A stretch of 21,051 nucleotides of DNA from a virus: positions 1 to 21,051 of IMG/VR virus record IMGVR_UViG_3300030004_000099; one strand, 5' to 3'. Both the position numbers and the translations under genes were made by a program. The notes below the pieces were generated by a model that worked only from the letters and a program-made list of their open reading frames with translations, made no database searches and was not told the origin of the DNA. Positions within the stretch are counted from its first letter, which is position 1. Every line of letters starts with the position of its first letter. Of this stretch, positions 15,117-21,051 are shown one piece after another.

Positions 15117-16607
15117 ATGTCAACTATTAATAAAAGAGAATTCATAATATATGATAGTAATATTGATAAAGAATTTATAATAGAAAATTTAGCAGAATTT
15201 TGTCGAGAAAAAAACCTCACGGAAGCATCAATGCGCGATGTAACCAAAGGAAGAACATTACAACACAAAGGCTATTATGCTAAAGATATAGATAGTAATA
15301 TAGATTTAAAAGAAAATTATATTATAAAAAATAAACCAAAATATGAATATATAAAAAAGAATAGATCAAAACAAGATCGTTATAATCAAAGTGATGAATA
15401 TGTAGATTTTTTGAATAATATTGAATATTATTATAATTTATATCATATTCAACAAAAATTATCATGCAATCAAATAGCTATATTAGTGAATTCTAATTCT
15501 GAATCTATTAGACTACACTTCAGAAATAATAATTTACAACCTATGAATTATAATAAAACCAAACGTGGTAATAATCATTATAATTTTTTAAATTTAAATG
15601 ATGAACAACAATATTTTTTAAATAATTTTGAAATAATATTTCCAGAATTACATAATAACCAAAATTTATCTCCTAAAGAAATTGCCGATAAATATAATTT
15701 ATCTACAACCACTATTCTGAATTATTGTGATAGACTTGATATTGAATATAAAAATAAGAATATTTCTACACAACATTCTTCAATTATTAATTTTTTAAAC
15801 GAACACAATATAGAATTTAAAATAAATTGTAGACAAATAATAAAACCCAAAGAACTTGATATAGTAATTACCAATCATAATGTGGCAATTGAAATAAATG
15901 GACTATATTGGCATTCTGAAACTAAATTAGGTAAACGTTATCATTTAGATAAACATAATGATTGTTTAAACAAAAATATAGAATTATTACAATTTTGGGA
16001 TACAGAAATTATTGATAAATTTAATATTGTTAAATCGATTTTATCAACTAAACTCAAATTAAATAATATTACAAAAATTTATGGTCGTAATACTGAAATT
16101 AGAAAATTAAAATATTTCCAAGTTTCTGAATTTTTAGAAAATAATCATTTACAAGGCAAACGTAGTAGTAACATAAATTATGGACTATATCACAATGAAG
16201 AATTGGTGATGATTGCCACATTTAATAAACACAAAAAATATGATTATGAATTAGTTAGAATGTGTTCCAAATTAAATACAAATATTGTTGGGGGTGCACA
16301 AAAACTTATGAAAATTTTCATAAATACATATAATCCAACCAATTTAGTTTCATATTGTGATAAAAGAATATTTAATGGGAATGTATATACTAAATTGAAT
16401 TTGAATTATCAAGGTGATAGTTTACCAAATTATTTTTATTTTAATATCAATAATTATAAATTACAATCTAGAATTATGTATCAAAAACATAAACTAAAAC
16501 ATAAACTAAAAAATTATGATGAAAATTTGACAGAAATAGAAAACATGAAAAACAATGGTTATGATCGTATATTCGATTGTGGCAATAAAATATTTACCCT
16601 AAAATAA
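15117..16607 (+). CDS. Second Vsr-like homing endonuclease, paralogue of the gene at 12348-14048
   Basis: The 496-aa protein opens with the same kind of DNA-binding module as its paralogue (LAEFCREKNL, then HKGYY). Two helix-turn-helix segments follow (LSCNQIAILVNSNSESIRLHF and the LSPKEIADKYNLSTTTILNY region). The nuclease core has KELDIVITNHNVAIEING and YWHSE, the core shared by Vsr-like enzymes. From about residue 310 it follows its paralogue closely: IYGRNTEIR/IYARKTTIK, YDYELVRMCSKLN/YEYELIRAANKIN, YCDKRIFNG/YCDRRLFNG and a shared FDCGNK/YDCGNS ending. It lacks the paralogue's Cys finger and is about 70 residues shorter. The gene lies upstream of the clamp gene, has GAGG before its ATG, and has a hairpin-promoter unit upstream. 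Confidence 0.88.
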   Translation: MSTINKREFIIYDSNIDKEFIIENLAEFCREKNLTEASMRDVTKGRTLQHKGYYAKDIDSNIDLKENYIIKNKPKYEYIKKNRSKQDRYNQSDEYVDFLNNIEYYYNLYHIQQKLSCNQIAILVNSNSESIRLHFRNNNLQPMNYNKTKRGNNHYNFLNLNDEQQYFLNNFEIIFPELHNNQNLSPKEIADKYNLSTTTILNYCDRLDIEYKNKNISTQHSSIINFLNEHNIEFKINCRQIIKPKELDIVITNHNVAIEINGLYWHSETKLGKRYHLDKHNDCLNKNIELLQFWDTEIIDKFNIVKSILSTKLKLNNITKIYGRNTEIRKLKYFQVSEFLENNHLQGKRSSNINYGLYHNEELVMIATFNKHKKYDYELVRMCSKLNTNIVGGAQKLMKIFINTYNPTNLVSYCDKRIFNGNVYTKLNLNYQGDSLPNYFYFNINNYKLQSRIMYQKHKLKHKLKNYDENLTEIENMKNNGYDRIFDCGNKIFTLK

Positions 16608-16620
16608 GGAAAATTATATT

Positions 16621-17277
16621 ATGAAAATAAGTCAGAATACGGTTGCACTCCTTAAAAATATGAGTACAATCAATCAAAGTATCGTTATTAGTCCTGGTAA
16701 TTTAATTTCAACTGCTGCAGGTTCATCAATTGTTGCTGTTGCAGAAGTTGAAGAAGATTTTCCTCAAGAATTTGGAATTTATGATCTTCCCCAATTTCTA
16801 AACATTCTTTCAATCTTTACCGAACCAACAATTGAATTTAAAACCGGAAAACAAGTTACAATTTCACAAGATAGAATGAAAGTGAGTTATTTATTCGCGG
16901 AACCTTCTATTCTTACAAAAGCTCCAAAAGGAGTTAAAGAACTTCCTTCGGTTGCAAAATTTGAATTGACACAAACAGTATTAGCTGCAATTCTAAAAGC
17001 AAAAGATATTATCTCCCTTCCTCAACTTGTTATTAAAGGTGAAGATGGAGTCTTATCTTTAGTTGCTACAAACACAGCTTTAAACGAACCCAATACTTAT
17101 AGTGTCGAAATTGGTGAAACCGATAGAGACTTCAAAGCTTTTGTATCATTTGATAATCTAAAAGTTATACCAGGAACATATAATGTTGATCTTAGTGAAA
17201 GATTTTTGAAAATGTCGGCGGTTGACAAGAATCTTAATTATTGGGTAGCACTAGACGTAAAAGGAAACAAATTTTAA
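16621..17277 (+). CDS. 45: gp45 sliding clamp
   Basis: gp45 forms the ring that holds the phage DNA polymerase on DNA, and in the late stage it tracks along DNA to activate gp55 polymerase. The 218-aa protein (T4: 228 aa) starts MKISQNTVALLKNMSTIN, matching MKLSKDTTALLKNFATIN in T4. IYDLPQFLNILS matches IYDLNGFLGILS. The C-terminal strands end in NYWVALDVKGNKF, matching NYVVALEADSTHDF. AAGGA lies about 11 nt before the ATG, a long but workable spacing. The stop overlaps the next ATG as TAATG. The clamp loader genes 44 and 62, usual downstream neighbours, are not seen here. Confidence 0.93.
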   Translation: MKISQNTVALLKNMSTINQSIVISPGNLISTAAGSSIVAVAEVEEDFPQEFGIYDLPQFLNILSIFTEPTIEFKTGKQVTISQDRMKVSYLFAEPSILTKAPKGVKELPSVAKFELTQTVLAAILKAKDIISLPQLVIKGEDGVLSLVATNTALNEPNTYSVEIGETDRDFKAFVSFDNLKVIPGTYNVDLSERFLKMSAVDKNLNYWVALDVKGNKF

Positions 17278-17543
17278 TGGAACCAAAAGTAGTAGAGGAA
17301 ATAGAAATGACAACAAGAAACAAACCCGTAAGCGACGATCAAAATATTGATGAAGCTGATCTAAATACAGGCCAAATGAGCCAACCACAACCAAATCCAG
17401 ATGTTGAATTATACAAAAATGTAATTCAAATTATTGATACGGTTTCTCAAAGAGGTGCTTTTAGAGGCGAAGAACTTCTAACCATTGGAGTAGTTAGACA
17501 AAATTTAGTTAATAAATTAGAAGTAACACCACAGTTTATATAA
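17277..17543 (+). CDS. Small hypothetical protein (88 aa) coupled to the clamp gene
   Basis: The start is taken at ATG 17277, which overlaps the clamp stop as TAATG. A further in-frame ATG at 17307 follows GAGGAAA and would give a shorter 78-aa form. The N-terminal 40 residues are low in complexity and acidic (EEIEMTTRNKPVSDDQNIDE), probably disordered. The rest (VELYKNVIQIIDTVSQRGAF and the helix after it) is a compact helical domain. The coupled position suggests a role near replication or late transcription, but no family is recognised. Confidence 0.75.
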   Translation: MEPKVVEEIEMTTRNKPVSDDQNIDEADLNTGQMSQPQPNPDVELYKNVIQIIDTVSQRGAFRGEELLTIGVVRQNLVNKLEVTPQFI

Positions 17544-17544
17544 A

Positions 17545-17754
17545 ATGACCACAACATTTACAATTTTATCAACGGAGAATAATACTCATAAATTAAAACT
17601 CCAAGCACAACATCAAGATATAGATGGTAATTGGATTGATGATTTTGATCAACGAATATTTGAAAAGGGAACTCATATTTCAGATTATGTTTATACTAAT
17701 AGACGATTTATAGTTTCAGAAATAGAAGAGGAGTACATCAAATCAGAGGAATAA
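17545..17754 (+). CDS. Small hypothetical protein (69 aa)
   Basis: The ORF starts one base after the previous stop and encodes a beta-rich start (TFTILSTENNTHKLKLQAQH), a short aromatic middle and an acidic tail ending EEEYIKSEE. It is the last gene before the terminator at 17777-17811. No Shine-Dalgarno sequence is obvious, so coupling to the previous gene is likely. No family is recognised; the case for a gene rests on packing and on its place within the unit. Confidence 0.65.
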   Translation: MTTTFTILSTENNTHKLKLQAQHQDIDGNWIDDFDQRIFEKGTHISDYVYTNRRFIVSEIEEEYIKSEE

Positions 17755-17776
17755 ATAAAACCAAATTTTAACCATT

Positions 17777-17811
17777 AAACCATCATTTGCTATTGCATTT
17801 GGTGGTTTTTT
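17777..17811 (+). terminator. Intrinsic terminator after the clamp operon
   Basis: AAACCATCA (17777-17785) pairs with TGGTGGTTT (17800-17808) with one G-U, and the inner TGC/GCA around TATT adds 3 bp. A run of six T follows from 17806. It closes the unit that ends with the gene at 17545-17754. Confidence 0.85.
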
Positions 17812-17821
17812 GTTGTATAAT
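17793..17821 (+). promoter_or_regulatory. Probable promoter overlapping the terminator
   Basis: TATAAT (17816-17821) is perfect and 24 nt before the ATG at 17845, the distance seen for other promoters here. At 17 nt upstream is TTGCAT (17793-17798), a poor -35 that lies in the terminator loop region. Weak, but nothing else would serve the next gene. Confidence 0.45.
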
Positions 17822-17844
17822 CTAATTTCAATAGGAGAAGATAA

Positions 17845-18744
17845 ATGGGTGGGAACGCCTTAAACAAAAAGAATATTGAAACGGTTCGAATTTCCGTTAA
17901 GGATTATGGTGCTCGCATGTCTGAATTCATGGTTCTTTCTATTGAATTCAATAATCTTTATACTGAAGCACAATTTAGATATGGTTTTCCTATTCCAATC
18001 ATGAATAAAGAAGATTACGGTGATCTTGATGTTATATATACTATTAATTTAAAATTTCATGAAAAACTTATCGAATTTCTTAAACAAAAATTTAATTCAA
18101 AAGGAATGGTGTCTAATGGTTCCGTTAAAAGTTTGGAGTGGGAAAAATTTCAAGTCGATATGATTTATGTATCTAAAGAATCATTCGACTATACTCTAAA
18201 TTGGTATTCACACGGAGATCATGCTGCAGTTCAAGGTCGTGTTTATAGATATTATGGATTCAAATACGGAAACGATGGTCTCTATTATTCATTTGGAACT
18301 AAAAGTTTCAATAAAGATATTTTAGTGACCCGCGATTTTAAAGATGCTAATAATATCTTGGGTTATAAGCCTTTGTCCTATGAATATCAATATCATGAAG
18401 ATGATATTTTCGATCATACCATTTCATCCCCTTATGTTTGTAAAAGAATTTTTCAAACCAAAAAAATGGATCGTCCAAGAGAATCTCAAATTCGTTTTTA
18501 TGAATGGGTAGAACAGCAGGATTTACCAGAAGAATTACCTTCCAATTTGGGTTTGAAGCTGCTAAGGTCATTTTCCAAAAAGTTGTATATGGAAGTGATT
18601 TTAACAACTTTTTGGATGCACGTGCGTGAATTTTTTAACCCTATTAGGAGAAAAATTCGTAAAACGTGGTATAAATATTTTGGTAAGCATAGGAGTAAAA
18701 ATAATGAGATTAGAAACAAAAGATCAAATACTTCAAGCAGTTAA
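17845..18744 (+). CDS. Nucleotidyltransferase-like protein
   Basis: The 299-aa protein starts MGGNALNKKNIETVRIS, like the MGGKAF start of a nucleotidyltransferase-fold family common in phages. It has the metal-binding pattern EDYGDLDVIY with Asp60 and Asp62, as in pol-beta-type enzymes. WEKFQVDMIYV (about residues 93-103) supplies a third acidic strand. These motifs support transfer of a nucleotide to RNA, protein or a small molecule, but the substrate is unknown. The last 60 residues are basic and rich in aromatic residues. AGGAGA lies about 6 nt before the ATG. Its 3' end overlaps the start of the next gene by 41 nt and contains a late-promoter-like box at 18670. Confidence 0.78.
   Translation: MGGNALNKKNIETVRISVKDYGARMSEFMVLSIEFNNLYTEAQFRYGFPIPIMNKEDYGDLDVIYTINLKFHEKLIEFLKQKFNSKGMVSNGSVKSLEWEKFQVDMIYVSKESFDYTLNWYSHGDHAAVQGRVYRYYGFKYGNDGLYYSFGTKSFNKDILVTRDFKDANNILGYKPLSYEYQYHEDDIFDHTISSPYVCKRIFQTKKMDRPRESQIRFYEWVEQQDLPEELPSNLGLKLLRSFSKKLYMEVILTTFWMHVREFFNPIRRKIRKTWYKYFGKHRSKNNEIRNKRSNTSSS
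18670..18677 (+). promoter_or_regulatory. Possible internal late promoter TATAAATA
   Basis: This exact late box lies in the end of the nucleotidyltransferase-like gene, 26 nt before the ATG at 18704, near the 28-nt gap seen at 412. Chance matches are expected in AT-rich DNA, so the case rests on position only. Confidence 0.35.
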
Positions 18745-18835
18745 AAACAAAGAAATTTCGTTTCATGCTGCAACCAAACTTTTGTCTCAATTAGCCAAGG
18801 TTCAAGAAATTAAACAACAATTGAGGGCGGCATAA
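18704..18835 (+). CDS. Small hypothetical protein (43 aa)
   Basis: The start is taken at ATG 18704 because AGGAG (18691-18695) is ideally placed 8 nt upstream; a longer frame from 18626 has no such signal. The product, beginning MRLETKDQILQAVKNKEISF, is a helical, charged protein that may form two helices. It overlaps the nucleotidyltransferase-like gene by 41 nt and ends in a TAATG overlap with the membrane protein gene. No family is recognised. Confidence 0.7.
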   Translation: MRLETKDQILQAVKNKEISFHAATKLLSQLAKVQEIKQQLRAA

Positions 18836-19128
18836 TGTGGTTAGCTGTAATATTTGTAATTTTTTATTTATTAATAATTATAGGAACATTTTTCTTTGTT
18901 AAATCATTATTTTTACCTAGAAAGAGTATTTCTAAAATTGTAGATGAAACAGTCGAAAATTATCTTGATTCTTGGAAATTTCAAGAAATTATGGCGGCGA
19001 TCACATATGACGAAACTGTCAAACAACTAAAAGAAAAGGGCAGAATTCCGTCTTTATCAAAAGAACAATTTTTAAAAAATATTAAAAAAGAATGGGAAAT
19101 ATTAAATGGAAAAACTAATACATTGTAA
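18835..19128 (+). CDS. Small membrane-anchored protein (97 aa)
   Basis: Residues 2-24 (AVIFVIFYLLIIIGTFFF within it) form one strong membrane helix followed by a basic KSLFLPRKS segment, so the N-terminus should lie in the inner membrane with the rest in the cytoplasm (positive-inside rule). The remaining 65 residues are soluble, charged and helical. It could be an anchor or an accessory lysis or exclusion protein; nothing decides. The start is coupled to the previous gene (TAATG), and the end overlaps the next start by 23 nt. Confidence 0.78.
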   Translation: MWLAVIFVIFYLLIIIGTFFFVKSLFLPRKSISKIVDETVENYLDSWKFQEIMAAITYDETVKQLKEKGRIPSLSKEQFLKNIKKEWEILNGKTNTL

Positions 19129-19279
19129 ATGTGGATATTCGTGGACAAGTCCTAATACAAAATATTGTGGAAAATGTGGAAATGAATTGGAACTTCCAAT
19201 TTCAGAATCCGAACACGATGTCGATATTAAAGGTGCTTTTTTGAATGAATATATTGACAAGGAAGATAAAATAGTCTAA
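19106..19279 (+). CDS. Zinc-ribbon mini-protein (57 aa)
   Basis: This short ORF starts inside the membrane protein gene, without a clear Shine-Dalgarno sequence. Its N-terminal part is CKCGYSWTSPNTKYCGKCG with Cys at residues 7, 9, 21 and 24, a compact four-Cys zinc ribbon. The rest is an acidic tail that ends DKEDKIV. Such ribbons often hold a small protein together or bind nucleic acids or protein partners. The motif is strong evidence for a gene despite the size; the role is unknown. Confidence 0.7.
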   Translation: MEKLIHCKCGYSWTSPNTKYCGKCGNELELPISESEHDVDIKGAFLNEYIDKEDKIV

Positions 19280-19281
19280 TG

Positions 19282-19301
19282 TAATTCTCTAAGGAGAATT
19301 A
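19282..19301 (+). promoter_or_regulatory. Hairpin holding the ribosome-binding site of the gene at 19304
   Basis: TAATTCTC (19282-19289) pairs perfectly with GAGAATTA (19294-19301) around TAAG. The Shine-Dalgarno sequence AAGGAG (19291-19296) lies half in the loop and half in the stem, 7 nt before the ATG. Folding would hide it and lower translation. Confidence 0.6.
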
Positions 19302-19303
19302 TT

Positions 19304-19561
19304 ATGAAAATTTATATTGTCCAAGGATCGTCCGCCACCGAAGAATGTTCTTGGTCTTGGAATATCAAAGCATTTTCAAATAAAAATGATGCTGTCGCAT
19401 TGTCAGAATTTCTCGATGGAATAATTTCTGATTATCGTCACTCACTCATTAGTCGAGAAGCGGCCTTTGATATGTTAAAGGAGCATGACAAGGCTATAGA
19501 AACTAAACATTATGTGGATTTTGAAAGCAGTTATGCTTTAGAAGAAATTGAATTGGATTAA
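19304..19561 (+). CDS. Hypothetical protein (85 aa)
   Basis: The product opens MKIYIVQGSSATEECSWSWN and continues with a helix (AFSNKNDAVALSEFLDGI) and an acidic end. The strand-helix pattern is common in small phage accessory proteins that turn up beside each other. AAGGAG before the ATG is strong but sits in a hairpin. No family can be named. It is followed by a gene with a similar start (MKIYHLV), possibly a relative. Confidence 0.75.
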   Translation: MKIYIVQGSSATEECSWSWNIKAFSNKNDAVALSEFLDGIISDYRHSLISREAAFDMLKEHDKAIETKHYVDFESSYALEEIELD

Positions 19562-19565
19562 TTTA

Positions 19566-19934
19566 ATGAAAATTTATCATCTTGTCGCCCATAGTTATTG
19601 TTTTAATGGTACGGATCATGAATCGAGCCGTAACTCACGTATTTTAGCGATTTCAAAAAACATTAATACTATTAATGAAGTAAAAGCTAAAATTTGTGGA
19701 AAAGGTTTTAGTTTTAATGCTAACACAAGTCCTTATATGAAGGCTTGTGTTGAATATTATGCCACTAAGTATGAAATTCGTAAAAATCTTCCTACGCAAT
19801 ACGATTTGAAATTGGATAATGGTCGTATTGTAAAAATAGATTTTATTCATATTGATGATTATTATGGTGAAGGTGATCTTAACGATATCTTCATCGAAAG
19901 TTCCGATTATCTTGACCCCGAGGATTTTATATGA
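19566..19934 (+). CDS. Hypothetical protein (122 aa)
   Basis: The start is taken at ATG 19566, 4 nt after the previous stop. A TTG at 19548 is in frame but has poorer support. The product starts MKIYHLVAHSYCFNGTDHES and later has strands (YDLKLDNGRIVKIDFIHIDD) and an acidic C-terminus. There is no good Shine-Dalgarno sequence, so coupling to the previous gene is likely. The end overlaps the next start as ATGA. Not recognised. Confidence 0.72.
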   Translation: MKIYHLVAHSYCFNGTDHESSRNSRILAISKNINTINEVKAKICGKGFSFNANTSPYMKACVEYYATKYEIRKNLPTQYDLKLDNGRIVKIDFIHIDDYYGEGDLNDIFIESSDYLDPEDFI

Positions 19935-20110
19935 AATTTGGTGTAAATGGTACTCCAATTATATATCCAAGTGGTACTTGGGTTGAATGTAAACCATGTA
20001 GAGGCAAAGGTATTAGATTTAAATTAATATGTTTGTTTGATTGGGATAGAGATATGACCTGTGAAAAATGTCAGGGCAAAGGATATATTTATCTTGATTA
20101 TCCAAAATAA
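19931..20110 (+). CDS. DnaJ-type CXXCXGXG mini-protein (59 aa)
   Basis: The 59-residue ORF holds two CXXCXGXG motifs, CKPCRGKG (residues 20-27) and CEKCQGKG (44-51), the zinc-binding repeat of DnaJ (Hsp40). Here it forms nearly the whole protein. Together they can bind one zinc ion. DnaJ itself has four such repeats plus a J-domain; neither is seen. It may be a minimal thiol-redox or adaptor protein, or act on host chaperones, but that is inference. The ATG overlaps the previous stop (ATGA). The stop is 2 nt from the convergent endonuclease stop. Confidence 0.72.
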   Translation: MKFGVNGTPIIYPSGTWVECKPCRGKGIRFKLICLFDWDRDMTCEKCQGKGYIYLDYPK

Positions 20111-20112
20111 TA

Positions 20113-20808
20113 TTATTTGTTTATAAATCCTAAATCATATACTTTCCAACCATTATAATAATTTTCTCTTTGACCATATGTAATTCTTTGAATAATATTA
20201 ACACCAATATTATTTTCTTTACAAAATTTATATAAAGAACCTATTACATTGTGTAATTCATTTAATGGTGATATAAAAATATAATGTTTCGCGTACATAT
20301 TTTTTACACCATTTTGTTCTTTTCTTTTCGAATTAGGATATTTTCTTCCTAATTGTTTTATTCTTTTTTTATTTTTAGTTTCTTCAGATTGTTTAACACC
20401 AGTTGCTCGAATTCTAGCTGCTTCACGTTGAAATTCTTGTTTCATTGGATTATTTGTCAACATTCTTTGTCGAGCCGATTCTGATACTTTTATAGATCCA
20501 AATACACCTTCACCACCCAATGTAAGATTATAACCAGAATTATAACTATCATATTCTTTTATAAAATATGGTTCCATGATATTTAAAGTGTGATATTGAT
20601 TCTTTGATTGATAAATTATTTCCCAAACGAAATTTTCAAAACCATGTTTTCTTATAGAATTATGAAAATAATTTTTATAATTTGCACTTTTTTCATTAAA
20701 AGAACTATTTTTATGTGAACGTTTTCGTGATGGCCAATCAGAGTCGAAACCTATATAAATTTTATTGTTGACAATGTTGGTGGCTTTGTATATCGTATAA
20801 ATATGCAC
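20113..20808 (-). CDS. GIY-YIG homing endonuclease (Seg-like)
   Basis: The leftward 231-aa protein begins at a GTG with GGAG 7 nt upstream. It has the GIY-YIG domain as IYTIY (residues 3-7) and KIYIG (16-20), then an Arg/Lys cluster (RKRSHK) and the catalytic Glu79 in MEPYF. A NUMOD3-like stretch (NPMK and around) follows, then a C-terminal module LYKFCKENNI...YYNGWKVYDL that is shared with the N-terminal module of both Vsr-like endonucleases. This layout matches T4 Seg-type free-standing endonucleases. It lies between small accessory genes and a likely RNA ligase gene. A minus-strand TATAAATA at 20871-20878 could give late transcription. Confidence 0.9.
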   Translation of the reverse strand: MHIYTIYKATNIVNNKIYIGFDSDWPSRKRSHKNSSFNEKSANYKNYFHNSIRKHGFENFVWEIIYQSKNQYHTLNIMEPYFIKEYDSYNSGYNLTLGGEGVFGSIKVSESARQRMLTNNPMKQEFQREAARIRATGVKQSEETKNKKRIKQLGRKYPNSKRKEQNGVKNMYAKHYIFISPLNELHNVIGSLYKFCKENNIGVNIIQRITYGQRENYYNGWKVYDLGFINK

Positions 20809-20833
20809 GTTGATGCTCCATATAAGCGTTAAA

Positions 20834-20862
20834 GCTAGTGGATTTTGCAGATCGTGACTAGC
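20834..20862. repeat. Small inverted repeat between the GIY-YIG gene and the RNA ligase gene
   Basis: GCTAGT (20834-20839) and ACTAGC (20857-20862) are perfect complements 17 nt apart in the 85-nt gap. The right arm overlaps the proposed -35 box at 20854-20859. It could act as an operator or RNA hairpin; nothing more is visible. Confidence 0.4.
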
Positions 20863-20882
20863 AACTATTTTATTTATATAAT
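20854..20882 (+). promoter_or_regulatory. Possible promoter for the RNA ligase gene
   Basis: TATAAT (20877-20882) is perfect and follows GTGACT (20854-20859) by 17 nt. The minus strand of the same spot reads TATAAATA (20871-20878), so the two divergent genes may share a small control region. Confidence 0.45.
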
Positions 20883-20893
20883 GAGGTTAGAAA

Positions 20894-21051
20894 ATGTATA
20901 AATTTCCTGAAATTTCTCAATTTCGCAATGTAATTCGTAACGTTAAGCAACGTGCATCCTATAATGGAAAGGATGATCGAGGCGAGCCAATGTATCGTGA
21001 TACTACTGGTAAACTTCCCGTTCTTAAATTCCGCGCCACAACAAAATTGCA
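20894..21051 (+). CDS. RNA ligase family protein, 5' part only
   Basis: Only the first 52 codons are in the window. They read MYKFPEISQFRNVIRNVKQR, then GEPMYRD and LPVLKFRATTKL at the edge. I recall the same start (FPxIxQFRxVI, GxDxxGEPxY, LPxLxFxGTVKLHGTN) in phage RNA ligases of the Rnl2-related type, where the Lys in KLHGTN is the residue that takes AMP. Here that would be Lys51, with HGTN just past the end. Such ligases seal RNA breaks, for instance tRNAs cut by host anticodon nucleases. The start is a well-placed ATG with GAGG 7 nt before. It diverges from the GIY-YIG gene. Confidence 0.6.
   Translation, partial: MYKFPEISQFRNVIRNVKQRASYNGKDDRGEPMYRDTTGKLPVLKFRATTKL

Noticed and set aside
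17241-17276. Upstream extension of the 88-aa gene into the clamp gene
   Set aside because: The TAATG overlap at 17277 matches the style of the window, and no Shine-Dalgarno sequence supports the earlier start.
18626-18703. Longer form of the 43-aa protein
   Set aside because: Those codons overlap the nucleotidyltransferase-like gene, and AGGAG is placed for ATG 18704.
1-21051. tRNA genes, CRISPR arrays, insertion sequences or defence-system operons
   Set aside because: I saw no cloverleaf, spaced direct repeats, transposase motifs or recognised defence genes; the mobile genes are homing types only.

Overview
This window is a piece of a T4-like myovirus genome (tailed phage of a bacterium). 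It is strongly AT-rich and tightly packed, with genes that abut or overlap by a few bases. The assignment rests on a run of T4 core genes in the order seen in marine T4-like phages: uvsY, uvsW, a small LSm-like gene, the late sigma factor gene 55, genes 47 and 46, and the sliding clamp gene 45. The host cannot be named from the sequence. It must have a standard sigma-70, because several promoters match TTGACA-N17-TATAAT closely.

Layout. Positions 1-353 hold a truncated leftward gene of unknown function. A 22-bp palindrome carrying the T4 late-promoter box on both strands separates it from an unknown rightward 460-aa gene (412-1794). A tail-tube-like protein gene follows (1840-2295). The recombination and late-transcription block covers 2311-9258: uvsY, uvsW interrupted by an intein, an LSm-like gene, a structured leader, gene 55, gene 47 and gene 46. 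From 9315 to 12346 lies an accessory block: a small gene, peptide deformylase, a P-loop nucleotide kinase-like gene, a MazG-like gene, and an adenine methyltransferase flanked by two small related genes. From 12348 to 16607 a glycosyltransferase gene sits between two related Vsr-like homing endonuclease genes that point in opposite directions. The clamp gene and two small genes follow, ending in an intrinsic terminator at about 17777-17811. The right end (17845-20110) has a nucleotidyltransferase-like gene and a string of small genes, among them a membrane protein and two Cys-rich mini-proteins. It closes with a leftward GIY-YIG endonuclease and the first 52 codons of a probable RNA ligase.

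How it works together. UvsY loads the phage recombinase, UvsW remodels branched DNA, and gp46/47 resect ends, so recombination-dependent replication is mostly encoded here. gp55 with the gp45 clamp drives late transcription. Early-type sigma-70 promoters precede genes 47/46, the deformylase block and two endonuclease genes. Late-type TATAAATA boxes appear in front of likely structural or late genes.

The most notable points are: four homing elements in 21 kb (a LAGLIDADG intein in the UvsW P-loop, two Vsr-like genes and one GIY-YIG gene); a long hairpin over the ribosome-binding site of one homing endonuclease with its own promoter in the loop, a layout like the control of T4 I-TevI; a possible ATC start codon for uvsW; and a three-hairpin leader ahead of gene 55.
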